Of a stretch of DNA of 49,868 nt, positions 32,669-41,373 are shown in pieces. Where the stretch lies: NCBI GenBank assembly GCA_038210415.1, contig JBBQWS010000021.1, positions 1 to 49,868 of the forward strand, given 5' to 3'. The notes under the pieces were generated by a model. It was not told the origin of the DNA. It ran no database searches and saw only the letters and a list, made by a program, of their open reading frames with translations. Positions within the stretch are counted from its first letter, which is position 1, and each line of letters begins with the position of its first letter. The position numbers and the translations under genes were made by a program. The stretch comes from JBBQWS01 sp038210415 (lineage in GTDB: Bacteria > Actinomycetota > Actinomycetes > Prado026).

Positions 32669-32674
32669 TACGGT
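32669..32674 (+). promoter_or_regulatory. -10 box of a probable leaderless promoter (class V aminotransferase gene)
   Basis: TACGGT lies exactly 6 nt before the ATG at 32681, so the transcript probably begins at or next to the start codon. Confidence 0.5.
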
Positions 32675-32680
32675 AGACAG

Positions 32681-34420
32681 ATGACGCGCCGCCCAGAACC
32701 GCCGTTGCTCCGGCGGATCCGTGAGTCGGTGATCGGTGACGACCAGGTCATGCCGGGCCCCTACGGTCCGCGCCGCGTGACATACGCCGACTACACGGCG
32801 AGCGGACGGTCGCTGCGCTTCATCGAGGACTTCATCATCGGCGAGGTGCTCCCCCGGTACGCCAACACGCACACCGAGTCGAGCGGCACCGGCCTGCAGA
32901 CGACCCGGCTGCGCGAGGACGCCCGGCGGATCATCCGTGACGCCGTCAATGGTGACGACGACACCTGCGTGATCTTCGCCGGCTCGGGCTCGACCGGGGC
33001 GATCGACAAGCTGCTGGGGGTGCTCAACCTGCGGATCCCCGCCGACCTCGATCGCCGGTACGGCCTCAGCGCCCAGATCCCCGAGGCGGAGCGGCCGGTC
33101 GTGTTCATCGGCCCGTTCGAGCACCACAGCAACGAACTGCCGTGGCGCGAGTCGATCGCCGACGTCGTCGTGATCCCCGAGGACCCCGACGGCCACATCG
33201 ACTGCGCCGTGCTCGCTGCGGCTCTCGACCGCTACGCAGGGCGGCCGCTGAAGATCGGGTCGTTCAGCGCGGCCAGCAACGTCACCGGCATCGTGAGCGA
33301 CACCCACGCCATCTCCGTCCTGCTGCACGAGCACGGCGCCCTGGCCTGCTGGGACTTCGCCGCCGCCGGCCCGTACATCGACATCGAGATGAACCCGCGC
33401 TGCGCCGAGCACCCGTTGGCGTACAAGGACGCGATCGTGCTCAGCCCGCACAAGTTCATCGGCGGCCCAGGCACCCCAGGCGTCCTGATCGCCCGGCGCG
33501 ACCTGCTGACGAACACCGTCCCTGATGTGGTCGGCGGCGGCACCGTGATGTATGTGAACCCCGCCGAGCACGTCTACCTCAGCGACCCCGTCCACCGCGA
33601 GGAGGCCGGCACCCCGGCGATCATCGAGTCGATCCGGGCCGGGCTGGTGTTCCAGCTCAAGCAAGCCGTCGGGGTCGACGAGATCCGGACCCGGGAGCAC
33701 GCGTTCCTCGACCGGGCCATGGCCTCCTGCGACGAGCACCCCAACATCCACGTGCTCGGCAACCGGGCCGCGGAACGGTTATCGATCCTGTCCTTCACGA
33801 TCCAGCGCCCGGGCGGGAAGTACCTCCACCACAACTTCGTGGTGGCGTTGCTCAACGACCTGTTCGGGATCCAGGCGCGCGGTGGCTGCTCGTGCGCCGG
33901 ACCGTACGGCCACCGCCTGCTTGGCATCGACATCGAGCGGTCGCACGAGTTCGAGCGCGAGATCACCCATGGTTGCGAGGGCATCAAGCCCGGCTGGGTC
34001 CGGGTCAACTTCAACTACTTCATCAGCGACACCGTCTTCCAGTACATCCTTCACGCGGTGGCCTTCGTGGCCGACCACGGCTGGCTGTTCCTGACCGACT
34101 ACCGCTTCGACCCGAGCGACGGAATGTGGCGGCACCGGGGCGGGCCGGTCGAACCCCCGATGCGCCTGACCGAGGTGGGATACGACGCAGACGGTGTGCT
34201 GACCTACGCACACCACCAGGAGACGGCGCCGGAGTCGACGCTCGCCAGCTACCTGGAGCAGGCGGGACGCCTGGTCCAGGGCCGCACCGAACCTGTCGAC
34301 CTCGACATCTGCGCAGGGGCCGAGGCTGGGCTCAGCCAGGACTTCGAGGCGCTTCGCTGGTTCGCCCTGCCCGCTGACTGCCTCACCCCGACCCACAGGC
34401 TGACCCGGGCTCTGCTCTAG
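32681..34420 (+). CDS. class V aminotransferase-fold PLP enzyme (cysteine desulfurase-like)
   Basis: A 579-residue protein, longer than cysteine desulfurases (about 400). It has VTYADYTASGRSLRFIEDFI, TNTHTESS-like PRYANTHTESSGTG, FAGSGSTGAIDKLL, GPFEHHSNELPWRE, the PLP aspartate in WDFAAAGPYIDIEM and the Schiff-base lysine in LSPHKFIGGPGTPG. A Cys pair sits in ARGGCSCAGPYGHR, where desulfurases carry the active Cys. The C-terminal 130 residues (after DGMWRHRGG) have no family I recognise. Substrate and sulfur role are unproven. It sits divergent from clpS, where mycobacteria have pncB. Its TAG stop shares the palindrome CTAG with the convergent GH18 gene. Confidence 0.8.
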   Translation: MTRRPEPPLLRRIRESVIGDDQVMPGPYGPRRVTYADYTASGRSLRFIEDFIIGEVLPRYANTHTESSGTGLQTTRLREDARRIIRDAVNGDDDTCVIFAGSGSTGAIDKLLGVLNLRIPADLDRRYGLSAQIPEAERPVVFIGPFEHHSNELPWRESIADVVVIPEDPDGHIDCAVLAAALDRYAGRPLKIGSFSAASNVTGIVSDTHAISVLLHEHGALACWDFAAAGPYIDIEMNPRCAEHPLAYKDAIVLSPHKFIGGPGTPGVLIARRDLLTNTVPDVVGGGTVMYVNPAEHVYLSDPVHREEAGTPAIIESIRAGLVFQLKQAVGVDEIRTREHAFLDRAMASCDEHPNIHVLGNRAAERLSILSFTIQRPGGKYLHHNFVVALLNDLFGIQARGGCSCAGPYGHRLLGIDIERSHEFEREITHGCEGIKPGWVRVNFNYFISDTVFQYILHAVAFVADHGWLFLTDYRFDPSDGMWRHRGGPVEPPMRLTEVGYDADGVLTYAHHQETAPESTLASYLEQAGRLVQGRTEPVDLDICAGAEAGLSQDFEALRWFALPADCLTPTHRLTRALL

Positions 34421-35880
34421 CGGACGGGCACCGAGACCACGGCGCTGTTGCTGGCCAGGTTGTCCCAGCCGGCTCGGGTCGTCCACTGGAACTGCATACC
34501 TGTGGACATGCCGACCGTCGTTCCAGCCCTGCCGTTGGCGTCGGTGTGGAACATCCCGACCGGGAACCAGGTCGTCGTCCGGCCGTAGTGCCGGGCCCAC
34601 AGGTAGACCCGGGCGCCCTCGTCGTACGTGCCTCGGTTGACCCGGGAGACGCGAGTGCTGACCGTGAGGACACTGCCGACCGGCACCGAGGTCGCCGACA
34701 CGTAGATCGGCGTCACCGTCGGGTCCGGGGCGATCGTCTGCGCGTACGCCCGGATCCGCGCCCATTGCGTGGGGTCCTCGCCGCCGATCGTCCAGAACGC
34801 GACACCGCCGAGCTGGTACTTCCCGACCAGGCGGGTGCGCAGGTCGACCGAGGCGGCGTTGCCGAACCAGACCGTCCGCGTGACCTTGCACGTGGTGGTG
34901 CCACCGCTGACGCCGGACCCTGTGTAGGTCGCGGGGTAGCTGAATGTGGATTCGCCGTATGCGGCGTTCCAGGTCGGCGTGATGTGGAGCGAGGCCGCCA
35001 GCGCGATAGCGCCCGCCGACGAGTACTCCTTCTTCGCCGGGGGCAGGTTGCTCGACGGACAGACGCCGACACGGGCCCCCGCCCAGTCGTACCCGTAGGT
35101 CGGGACGCCGAGCTGGATCTTCCCGCTGGGCACCTGCGTCACCGCGAAAGCGGCCACGGCGTCGACCCAGCTGATCGGGGCGATGGGACCGGCCGCACTG
35201 AAGCTGTAGTCGTACGTCATGATCCGGACCCGGTCGGCGTACGGTGCGATTCCTTTCCAGTCATAGACCCAGTAGCCCGAACCGGCCGCGTGGCTGGCGT
35301 TGTAGATCGCCGGGGTGGTGACGCTCAGCAGCTTGCCGTGGGCGTGCAGCGCGGCCGACAGCTGGGCGACGAACGCGACCCAGTTGGGACGAGTGGTCGG
35401 CCAGGTCGCCGAGCCGTCCGAGAACGCGAACTTCTCGTAGTCGAGGTCGATGCCGTCGTAGCCGCGCGCGAGCACGAGGTTGACCAGCGTAGCGACGTGA
35501 GCCGCTCGCGAAGTGCTGCTCGCCAGCACCGCCGCCATCCCGTGCGCCGGCAACCCGTCGGTCACCGTCGGCAGCACGCGGATTCCGGCCAGGTGCAACT
35601 GGCCGACCATCGAGGTCACGGTGCTCGCCGATGCCTGGTTGACCACGACCGTCGACGAGGTCGCCGAGTGCCAGAACGGCGAGGCATCGGTGAACAGGTC
35701 CTTGTTCGCGATCAGAGCGGCGGTGGACGCCGTAGGCGTCCAGTACGGCAGCCAGCCGGAGACGATCCGCCGAGGCGGGACCACGGCTGCGGATGCACCG
35801 GCCGCCGAGCCCGCGACGACGAGTCCAGTGGCACCGACGAGCAGGCAGGTGGCCGCGGCCACGAGCTGGCGAATCCGCAC
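34417..35880 (-). CDS. secreted glycoside hydrolase family 18 protein
   Basis: A 487-residue exported protein. A signal peptide (VRIRQLVAAATCLLVGATGL, then VVAGSAAGASA) precedes a GH18 TIM barrel (about 40-385) with the catalytic DxxDxDxE motif at D142-E149 (YDGIDLDYE) and RIMTYDYSF at the barrel end. It ends with WTIGGEDPTQWARI, like spore-germination/chitinase-type GH18 enzymes, plus a C-terminal beta domain of about 95 residues. Possible substrates are chitin or peptidoglycan-derived GlcNAc glycans. The GTG at 35880 has AGGAGC before it. It converges with the aminotransferase gene, sharing CTAG. Confidence 0.88.
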   Translation of the reverse strand: MRIRQLVAAATCLLVGATGLVVAGSAAGASAAVVPPRRIVSGWLPYWTPTASTAALIANKDLFTDASPFWHSATSSTVVVNQASASTVTSMVGQLHLAGIRVLPTVTDGLPAHGMAAVLASSTSRAAHVATLVNLVLARGYDGIDLDYEKFAFSDGSATWPTTRPNWVAFVAQLSAALHAHGKLLSVTTPAIYNASHAAGSGYWVYDWKGIAPYADRVRIMTYDYSFSAAGPIAPISWVDAVAAFAVTQVPSGKIQLGVPTYGYDWAGARVGVCPSSNLPPAKKEYSSAGAIALAASLHITPTWNAAYGESTFSYPATYTGSGVSGGTTTCKVTRTVWFGNAASVDLRTRLVGKYQLGGVAFWTIGGEDPTQWARIRAYAQTIAPDPTVTPIYVSATSVPVGSVLTVSTRVSRVNRGTYDEGARVYLWARHYGRTTTWFPVGMFHTDANGRAGTTVGMSTGMQFQWTTRAGWDNLASNSAVVSVPVR

Positions 35881-35996
35881 GAGTCGCTCCTGAGGGGTGG
35901 GAAGGCGTACCGGGAATGTCGGCGCGCTTGGCCGGCATCTTGACCGGACTGAGGTGATTTCAACCCTCTCGGGGGGATCCGATGCCCCGGATCGGC

Positions 35997-36002
35997 TAGC
36001 GT
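35997..36002 (+). promoter_or_regulatory. -10 box of a probable leaderless promoter
   Basis: TAGCGT lies exactly 6 nt before the GTG at 36009. Confidence 0.45.
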
Positions 36003-36008
36003 CGAGCC

Positions 36009-36818
36009 GTGCCGACGACGTCCTCACCCTCCCCCGCCGACAACCGCTCAGCGTCGCTCGACGGGCTCTGGGTCGGCCTGATCGACGACGCTGCGGCGCT
36101 ACCGCCCGTGGGCGCGGCATTGCCCGACGTGCTCGCCGGACACCTGCTGCACCGTCGGTCCTGGTATGCCGACCTCGTCGGTCCGTTGCTCGTGCCCGCT
36201 TCGGTGCTCGCGGACCTGCTGCCGCAGGTGCCGGCGGGGGCGGACCTCCGCCTAGGCGTGGTCGCCGACACCGGGCTGGCCGGGCTGGTGGAGGCGCTGG
36301 GCCTGCTCGCCGACCTGGAGGACCGGGTCACCGCCCAACACGCGCAGATCGCGCTGCCGCGGGGCTTCCCGGCGGCCGAGTCGGCCGCGGCGCTCCTCGA
36401 CCAGCTCGCGCTGTCTACGACGACCTACGTCGAAGTGCCCGCAACCGGGTACGAAGGAGCCTTGGACGTGCTCGCCGACGATGCCGCCGAACGGGTCGCG
36501 TACCGGCTCGGTGGCCCCCCCGAGGAGCTTGCTGGCTTCGTCCTCGCAGTCCTGGACCGACGGCTGGGTTTCCGCGTCTCGGGCGGCATGGAGCACGGCG
36601 CCCTCAACGTGCTCGCAGCCGTCGCTGCCGGGCTGGGGGGCGCGGGCGTCGCCGACCTGGTCGAGGTCCTGGTCGAGCCGTCCGCGCAGTCGCTGATCGC
36701 GTTGGTGTCCACCGCCGACCGGAGGGCCGTGCGCGCGGCGTTCACCGGGTTCGACTGCGCGCAGGTGGCTGCACTGGCCGCAGACCTCGCCGAAGAGGGT
36801 CTCGTCGCCAAGTCGTGA
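36009..36818 (+). CDS. conserved-looking protein of unknown function
   Basis: A 269-residue, Ala/Leu/Val-rich soluble protein without signal peptide or membrane helices. I do not recognise the family. The middle carries IALPRGFPAAESAAALLDQL and TYVEVPATGYEGALDVLADD, and the C-terminal half has RVSGGMEHGALNVLAAVAAG, with regular alternation of strands and helices suggestive of a TIM-barrel-like fold. No catalytic motif is clear. It is leaderless, stands alone between the GH18 gene and the sugar operon, and ends 84 bp before the ROK gene in the same direction. A link to sugar metabolism is positional only. Confidence 0.55.
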   Translation: MPTTSSPSPADNRSASLDGLWVGLIDDAAALPPVGAALPDVLAGHLLHRRSWYADLVGPLLVPASVLADLLPQVPAGADLRLGVVADTGLAGLVEALGLLADLEDRVTAQHAQIALPRGFPAAESAAALLDQLALSTTTYVEVPATGYEGALDVLADDAAERVAYRLGGPPEELAGFVLAVLDRRLGFRVSGGMEHGALNVLAAVAAGLGGAGVADLVEVLVEPSAQSLIALVSTADRRAVRAAFTGFDCAQVAALAADLAEEGLVAKS

Positions 36819-36864
36819 CCTGGGGACCCATTGACACGGCTTGGCCCCGATCCCTACCTTCCTA

Positions 36865-36889
36865 ACTGTTAAGAAAGTTTCCTAACAGT
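36865..36889. promoter_or_regulatory. 25-bp palindromic operator for the ROK regulator
   Basis: The arms are ACTGTTA (36865-36871) and TAACAGT (36883-36889), with inner arms GAAA and TTTC around G36877. Eleven of twelve base pairs match. The AT-rich site stands out in very GC-rich DNA, 14 bp upstream of the ROK GTG, and the half-sites recur as TTCCTAACWGT at 36859 and 36879. Autoregulation of the whole operon by the ROK protein is the natural reading. Confidence 0.75.
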
Positions 36890-36902
36890 CTGGAGCGGTG
36901 AG

Positions 36903-38162
36903 GTGGCGGTCACCCCGGGAACGCCCCGGCTGCTGCGCGCGCTGAACGACCGAGCCGCCCTGGATCTGCTGCTGCGGCACGGGCCGCTCACCCGCACCCG
37001 GCTCGGTGAGCTGACCGGTCTGTCGAAGCCGACCGCTTCCCAGCTGCTCCTGCGGCTGGAGGCTGCCGGCCTGGTTGTCCCCGCAGGCACGGTCGAGGGC
37101 AACTCCGGCCCCAACGCCCAGGTCTACGCGATCAACAGCACTGCCGGCCACGCCGCGGGCGTCGACGTGATCCCTCGCCGCGCCAGCGCCGAGATCGTCG
37201 ACCTGACGGGGCGCAGCCTCGGGTCGGCGACCGTCGACCTGCCGCGGACCGCCGCCGAGCGCTCGCCCGCCACGGACGTCCGCGCAGCGGTCGAGCGGGC
37301 GGCCGCCCGGGCTGGAATCGACCTGACGGCGATCACCCGGGTCGTCGTCGGCGCCCAGGGCGCGCACGACCCGGTCCACGACACCCTCATGTATGGCGGC
37401 CACATGCCCGGGTGGTCCCGGCCGGGCCTGCTCGCCGGGCTGACTGCCGCCCTCGGGGTCCCGGTGTCGGTCGAGAACGACGTGAACCTGGCCGCCGTTG
37501 CCGAGCGCACGGTTGCCGAGCGCTCGGCCGGCCAGCCCCGGCCCGGCGACTGCTTCGCGTTGCTCTGGATGGGCGACGGGCTGGGTCTGGCCATCGACTT
37601 GGCCGGCACCCTGCACCGGGGCGCGACGGGAGGCGCCGGCGAGATCGGCTACATGCCGGTGCCCGCCGCCACGTCAGCCGCCTCCCGAGCCGGTCGCCGT
37701 GGCACGATCGCGCTGCAGGATCTCGTCGGCGGACCAGCCGTGCTGCGGCTTGCGCGCGAGCACGGCATCCGGGCGCGTGGCCCGGCGCTGGCGGTCGAGC
37801 GGGCAGCCGAACACCCGTCCGGGCCGGCCTTCCTGGCCGAGCTCGCCGGCCGGGTCGCGACCGGGCTGGCCACGATCGTCGCGGTGCTCGACCCCGACCT
37901 GGTCGTGCTCTCGGGCGACGTCGGCCGAGCTGGCGGCACCCGGCTCCGCGACCTCGTGCGCGCCGAGCTGCACCGCAGCTCGCCCCTTCACACTCCTGTC
38001 GCCGTCAGCGCCGTGCCCGGCAACCCGGTCCTCGCCGGTGCGGTCGCGCTCGCGCTGGCCGCCACCCGCGAACAGCTCTTCTCCGACGCGGGCAGCCCGG
38101 CCACCCCGATCGACCAAGCACAGCACCGTTCCTCCCACCGAACGAACAGGAGCACGCGTTGA
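36903..38162 (+). CDS. ROK family transcriptional regulator
   Basis: A 419-residue NagC/XylR-type repressor. The N-terminal winged helix is LLLRHGPLTRTRLGELTGLS followed by KPTASQLLLRLEAAGLV. The ROK sugar-binding domain includes VVVGAQGAHDPVHDTL, VSVENDVNLAAVAE and LHRGATGGAGEIGYMPV. The Cys-rich zinc motif of ROK kinases is not seen (AASRAGRRGTIALQDL instead), so a regulatory role fits better than kinase. It likely binds the palindrome at 36865-36889. Its TGA overlaps the TTG start of the binding-protein gene by 4 bp (TTGA). Confidence 0.9.
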   Translation: MAVTPGTPRLLRALNDRAALDLLLRHGPLTRTRLGELTGLSKPTASQLLLRLEAAGLVVPAGTVEGNSGPNAQVYAINSTAGHAAGVDVIPRRASAEIVDLTGRSLGSATVDLPRTAAERSPATDVRAAVERAAARAGIDLTAITRVVVGAQGAHDPVHDTLMYGGHMPGWSRPGLLAGLTAALGVPVSVENDVNLAAVAERTVAERSAGQPRPGDCFALLWMGDGLGLAIDLAGTLHRGATGGAGEIGYMPVPAATSAASRAGRRGTIALQDLVGGPAVLRLAREHGIRARGPALAVERAAEHPSGPAFLAELAGRVATGLATIVAVLDPDLVVLSGDVGRAGGTRLRDLVRAELHRSSPLHTPVAVSAVPGNPVLAGAVALALAATREQLFSDAGSPATPIDQAQHRSSHRTNRSTR

Positions 38163-39493
38163 AGCGACAGCGGTTTTTCGCCACCCTGGGCGCAGGTCTG
38201 GCCTTGGCCACCGTGGCCGCCTGCAGCGGCAGCTCGACCGCTGCTCCGAGCGTGCCACCGAGCCCCACCGCGAAGGTGACCGGAACCGTCGAGTTCTGGC
38301 ATTTCTTCACCGGACGCGAGGAGGCGGCAGTCAAGGCTGCCGTGGCCGACTTCCATGCGAAGTACCCCGACATCACCGTCAACGTCCGCGGCGGGCAGGA
38401 CGACGAGAAGATGCTCAAGGCGATCGCCGCCGGGCAGCCGATCGACCTCGCCCTCTCCTCGACGACCGACCGGGCCGGCAAGTTCTGTCAGAGCGGCGCC
38501 TTCAAGGACCTCAAGGGCTACATCGACCGCGACAAGCTCGACCTCACCCAGTTCCCCGACGCCGTGCTCGCATACACCCAGTTCAACGGAGTGCGGTGCA
38601 CCTTGCCGATGCTCTCGGACGTATACGGCCTCTACTACAACAAGGCCATGCTCTCGGGTGCCGGAGTCACCGACGCGCCCAAGACGACGAGCGACCTCAC
38701 CGCGCTGGCCAAGAAGCTGACCGTCTTCAACCCGGACGGCTCGATCAAGGTGGCGGGCTTCGTCCCCGAGATGGGCTGGTACGAGAACGCCCCCGCCCAC
38801 TTCGCGCCCTCGTTCGGCTCGAAGTGGCTGAACCCGGACGCGACCTCCGCCATCGGTGGCGATCCCAGCTGGCAAGAGATGGCGAAGTGGCAGAAGGACC
38901 TCGTCGACTTCTACGGCATCGACAAGCTCACCAAGTTCACCGCCGGGCTCGGCCAGGAGTTCTCGGCCGACAACGCCTTCGAGAAGGGCAAGGTCGCCAT
39001 GGTGATCGACGGTGAGTACCGCAGCGCCTTCGTCAAGGACGAGGCACCTACCCTGCAGTACGGCACCGCACCCTTCCCGACCGGCGACAGCCACACCGAC
39101 CTCGACGGCGGCGGCTACATCACCGGCAACATCATGGGGATCGGCAAGGGTTCGGCCAACCCCGAGGCCGCGTGGCTGCTGATGAGGTACCTCACCACCG
39201 ACACGGACGCGATGGTCAAGCTGGCCAACGCGATCAAGAACGTGCCGACCACCAAGGCAGCGCTCGCCAGCCCCAACCTCGAGGCCGACGCGAACTACAA
39301 GACCTTCCTCGACATCTTTGGCAACGCGCACTCGTCGACGACGCCGGCCAGCCCGACCGGGTCGCAGTACCAGGACGCGATGGCCGACTTCTTCACCAAG
39401 TGGCAGGGAGGCAAGGTCTCCGACCTCGGCGCCGCTCTGCTCGACGTCGACAAGCAGATCAACGACGCGCTCGCCCTGGCCACGGGACCCTGA
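38159..39493 (+). CDS. ABC transporter sugar-binding lipoprotein
   Basis: A 444-residue extracellular solute-binding protein, family 1. The signal peptide ends in a lipobox (TVAAC, then SGSSTAAP). GTVEFWHFFTGREEAAVKAA and KYPDITVNVRGG start the mature fold; GNIMGIGKGSANPEAAWLLM and VPTTKAALASPN are typical of the second lobe. It starts at TTG with AACAGGAG 7 nt before it, overlapping the ROK stop. It should capture a di- or oligosaccharide for the permeases downstream; the GH4 and kinase genes suggest a beta-glucoside or chitobiose-like ligand. Confidence 0.9.
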   Translation: MKRQRFFATLGAGLALATVAACSGSSTAAPSVPPSPTAKVTGTVEFWHFFTGREEAAVKAAVADFHAKYPDITVNVRGGQDDEKMLKAIAAGQPIDLALSSTTDRAGKFCQSGAFKDLKGYIDRDKLDLTQFPDAVLAYTQFNGVRCTLPMLSDVYGLYYNKAMLSGAGVTDAPKTTSDLTALAKKLTVFNPDGSIKVAGFVPEMGWYENAPAHFAPSFGSKWLNPDATSAIGGDPSWQEMAKWQKDLVDFYGIDKLTKFTAGLGQEFSADNAFEKGKVAMVIDGEYRSAFVKDEAPTLQYGTAPFPTGDSHTDLDGGGYITGNIMGIGKGSANPEAAWLLMRYLTTDTDAMVKLANAIKNVPTTKAALASPNLEADANYKTFLDIFGNAHSSTTPASPTGSQYQDAMADFFTKWQGGKVSDLGAALLDVDKQINDALALATGP

Positions 39494-39496
39494 CCC

Positions 39497-40483
39497 GTGG
39501 CCCTGGCTCTCACGGCCCGCGGGCCAGGTCCGGTCCCGGCTCCGTTGCGTTCGAAGCGGCGCCGGGACCGGCTCACCGTCCTCGCGTTCCTCGCGCCCTG
39601 GTTGATCGGGCTCGCGGTCTTCTTCATCTACCCGCTGGTGATGACCGTCTACTACTCGTTCACCCGTTTCGACCTGGTCACCGCCCCGCACTGGATCGGA
39701 CTGCGCAACTACCAGTTCTTCTTCACCAAGGACCCGAAGGTCTGGCAGGCGGTCCGAAACACGGCCTGGCTCGTGGTGATCCTCGTCCCGGCCCGGATGC
39801 TCTTCGGGCTCGGCGTGTCGATGGTGCTCACGACTCTGCGTCGCGGCGGCGGGATCTTCCGCACCCTGTTCTACCTGCCCGCACTCGCGCCGCCGGTGGC
39901 CGCGACGCTCGCGTTCGTGTTCATGTTCAACCCCGAGACGGGTCCGGTGAACGTCGGGCTCAAGTCGATCGGCATCACCGGGCCGTTGTGGTTCAACGAC
40001 CCGGCCTGGGCGAAGCCGGCCCTCGTGCTGCTCGGGTTGTGGGGCATCGGCGACTTGATGATCATCTTTCTCGCCGCCCTGCTCGACGTGCCCAAGGACC
40101 AGTACGAAGCTGCCTCGCTCGACGGCGTGAAGCCCTGGCAGCGGTTCCGCTACATCACCTTCCCGAACATCCGGCCCGTCCTCACGTTCGGGGCGGTCAC
40201 CGGCGTCATCGCCGCGCTGCAGTACTTCACCGAGGCCTCGGTCGCGGCCACCGTGGCCTCCGGCAAGGCCAACATCGGCGAGGGCATCGGGACGACCCTG
40301 GGCTACCCCGACGGGTCCACCCTCACATACCCGCAGTGGCTCTTCGTCAAGGGGTTCAGTGACTACGCGCTCGGTTACGCGTCCGCCTTGGCCGTGTTGC
40401 TCTTTGCCGTGTCCGTGGTGTTCACGGTGATCCTGCTGCGCCGAGCGCATGCGTTCACCCCGACCGAGGAGAGCCTGCGATGA
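39497..40483 (+). CDS. sugar ABC transporter permease, MalF/UgpA type
   Basis: A 328-residue membrane protein with six helices. The cytoplasmic EAA loop is visible as EAASLDGVKPWQRFRYITFP, where an ATPase would dock. FLAPWLIGLAVFFIYPLVMT is a typical first helix of carbohydrate uptake subfamily 1 permeases. GTG start 3 bp after the binding-protein stop. It overlaps the next permease by ATGA. Confidence 0.92.
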   Translation: MALALTARGPGPVPAPLRSKRRRDRLTVLAFLAPWLIGLAVFFIYPLVMTVYYSFTRFDLVTAPHWIGLRNYQFFFTKDPKVWQAVRNTAWLVVILVPARMLFGLGVSMVLTTLRRGGGIFRTLFYLPALAPPVAATLAFVFMFNPETGPVNVGLKSIGITGPLWFNDPAWAKPALVLLGLWGIGDLMIIFLAALLDVPKDQYEAASLDGVKPWQRFRYITFPNIRPVLTFGAVTGVIAALQYFTEASVAATVASGKANIGEGIGTTLGYPDGSTLTYPQWLFVKGFSDYALGYASALAVLLFAVSVVFTVILLRRAHAFTPTEESLR

Positions 40484-41373
40484 GCGGCCTCGCCCTGCAG
40501 CAGGCACCTGTTGCCACCGCCTTGCCGGTCCCGTCACGGCGACGTGCCCGCAAGGAGAGCCTGTTTGCCTTCGTCAGCCGCTGGTGCCTGGTGATCGCCT
40601 TGACCCTCGCGTTCCTCGCGCCGGTCGTGTTCATCGCGCTGACAGCCGTGATGTCGAACGACCAGGCGCTGACCTCCGACCTGTGGCCGCGCACCTGGCA
40701 CTGGGACAACTTCGTCACGGTCTTCAACAAGGCGCCGCTGGTGCGCTACTTCGCGAACACGATGCTGTACGCCACGTTGTCCACGGCGATGATGCTCGTG
40801 TCCAGCGTGCCGGCTGCCTACGCGATGGCCCGACTGCGCTGGCGAGGACGCAACCTCGCGTTCCTCGCCGTGCTGACGATGATGATGCTGCCGCCCCAGG
40901 TCACCGTCGTACCGGTCTACGTCATGTGGTCCAAGCTGGGGCTCACCGGCTCGTTGTGGCCGCTGATCCTGCCGAACCTGTTCGGCGACGCCTTCTCGAT
41001 CTTCCTGCTCCGCCAGTTCCTGCTGACGATCCCGCAGGACTACGCGGACGCTGCGCGGATCGACGGCTGCAGCGAGTTCGCGGTGATGCGCCGGGTGATC
41101 CTGCCGATGGCCAAGCCAGGCATCGCGGCAGTGGCCATGTTCTCGTTCTTCTTCGCCTGGAACGACTACTACGGGCCGCTGCTCTACACGAGCGAGAACC
41201 CGAGCCAGTGGACGGTCTCGCTCGGCCTCGCGAACTTCCGCGGGCTGTACCAGGTGCAGTGGAACCTCACGATGGCCATGACCCTGCTGGTGATGGTGCC
41301 GGTCGTCGTCGTGTTCTTCCTCGCCCAGAAGTCCTTCGTCGAAGGCGTGACCCTGACAGGAGTGAAGGGATGA
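40480..41373 (+). CDS. sugar ABC transporter permease, MalG type
   Basis: A 297-residue partner permease with six helices. The EAA loop reads DAARIDGCSEFAVMRRVILP, followed by FFAWNDYYGPLLYTSENPSQ. Start and stop both overlap neighbours by 4 bp. The operon has no ATPase gene, so a shared MsiK-like ATPase encoded elsewhere is expected, as in Streptomyces. Confidence 0.92.
   Translation: MSGLALQQAPVATALPVPSRRRARKESLFAFVSRWCLVIALTLAFLAPVVFIALTAVMSNDQALTSDLWPRTWHWDNFVTVFNKAPLVRYFANTMLYATLSTAMMLVSSVPAAYAMARLRWRGRNLAFLAVLTMMMLPPQVTVVPVYVMWSKLGLTGSLWPLILPNLFGDAFSIFLLRQFLLTIPQDYADAARIDGCSEFAVMRRVILPMAKPGIAAVAMFSFFFAWNDYYGPLLYTSENPSQWTVSLGLANFRGLYQVQWNLTMAMTLLVMVPVVVVFFLAQKSFVEGVTLTGVKG

Noticed and set aside
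37988..40537. An 849-codon open frame on the minus strand across the sugar operon
   Set aside because: It is a mirror frame of the ROK, binding-protein and permease genes, which all have strong family motifs. Long antisense frames are expected at this GC content. The same applies to the long plus-strand frame at 14728-17628.
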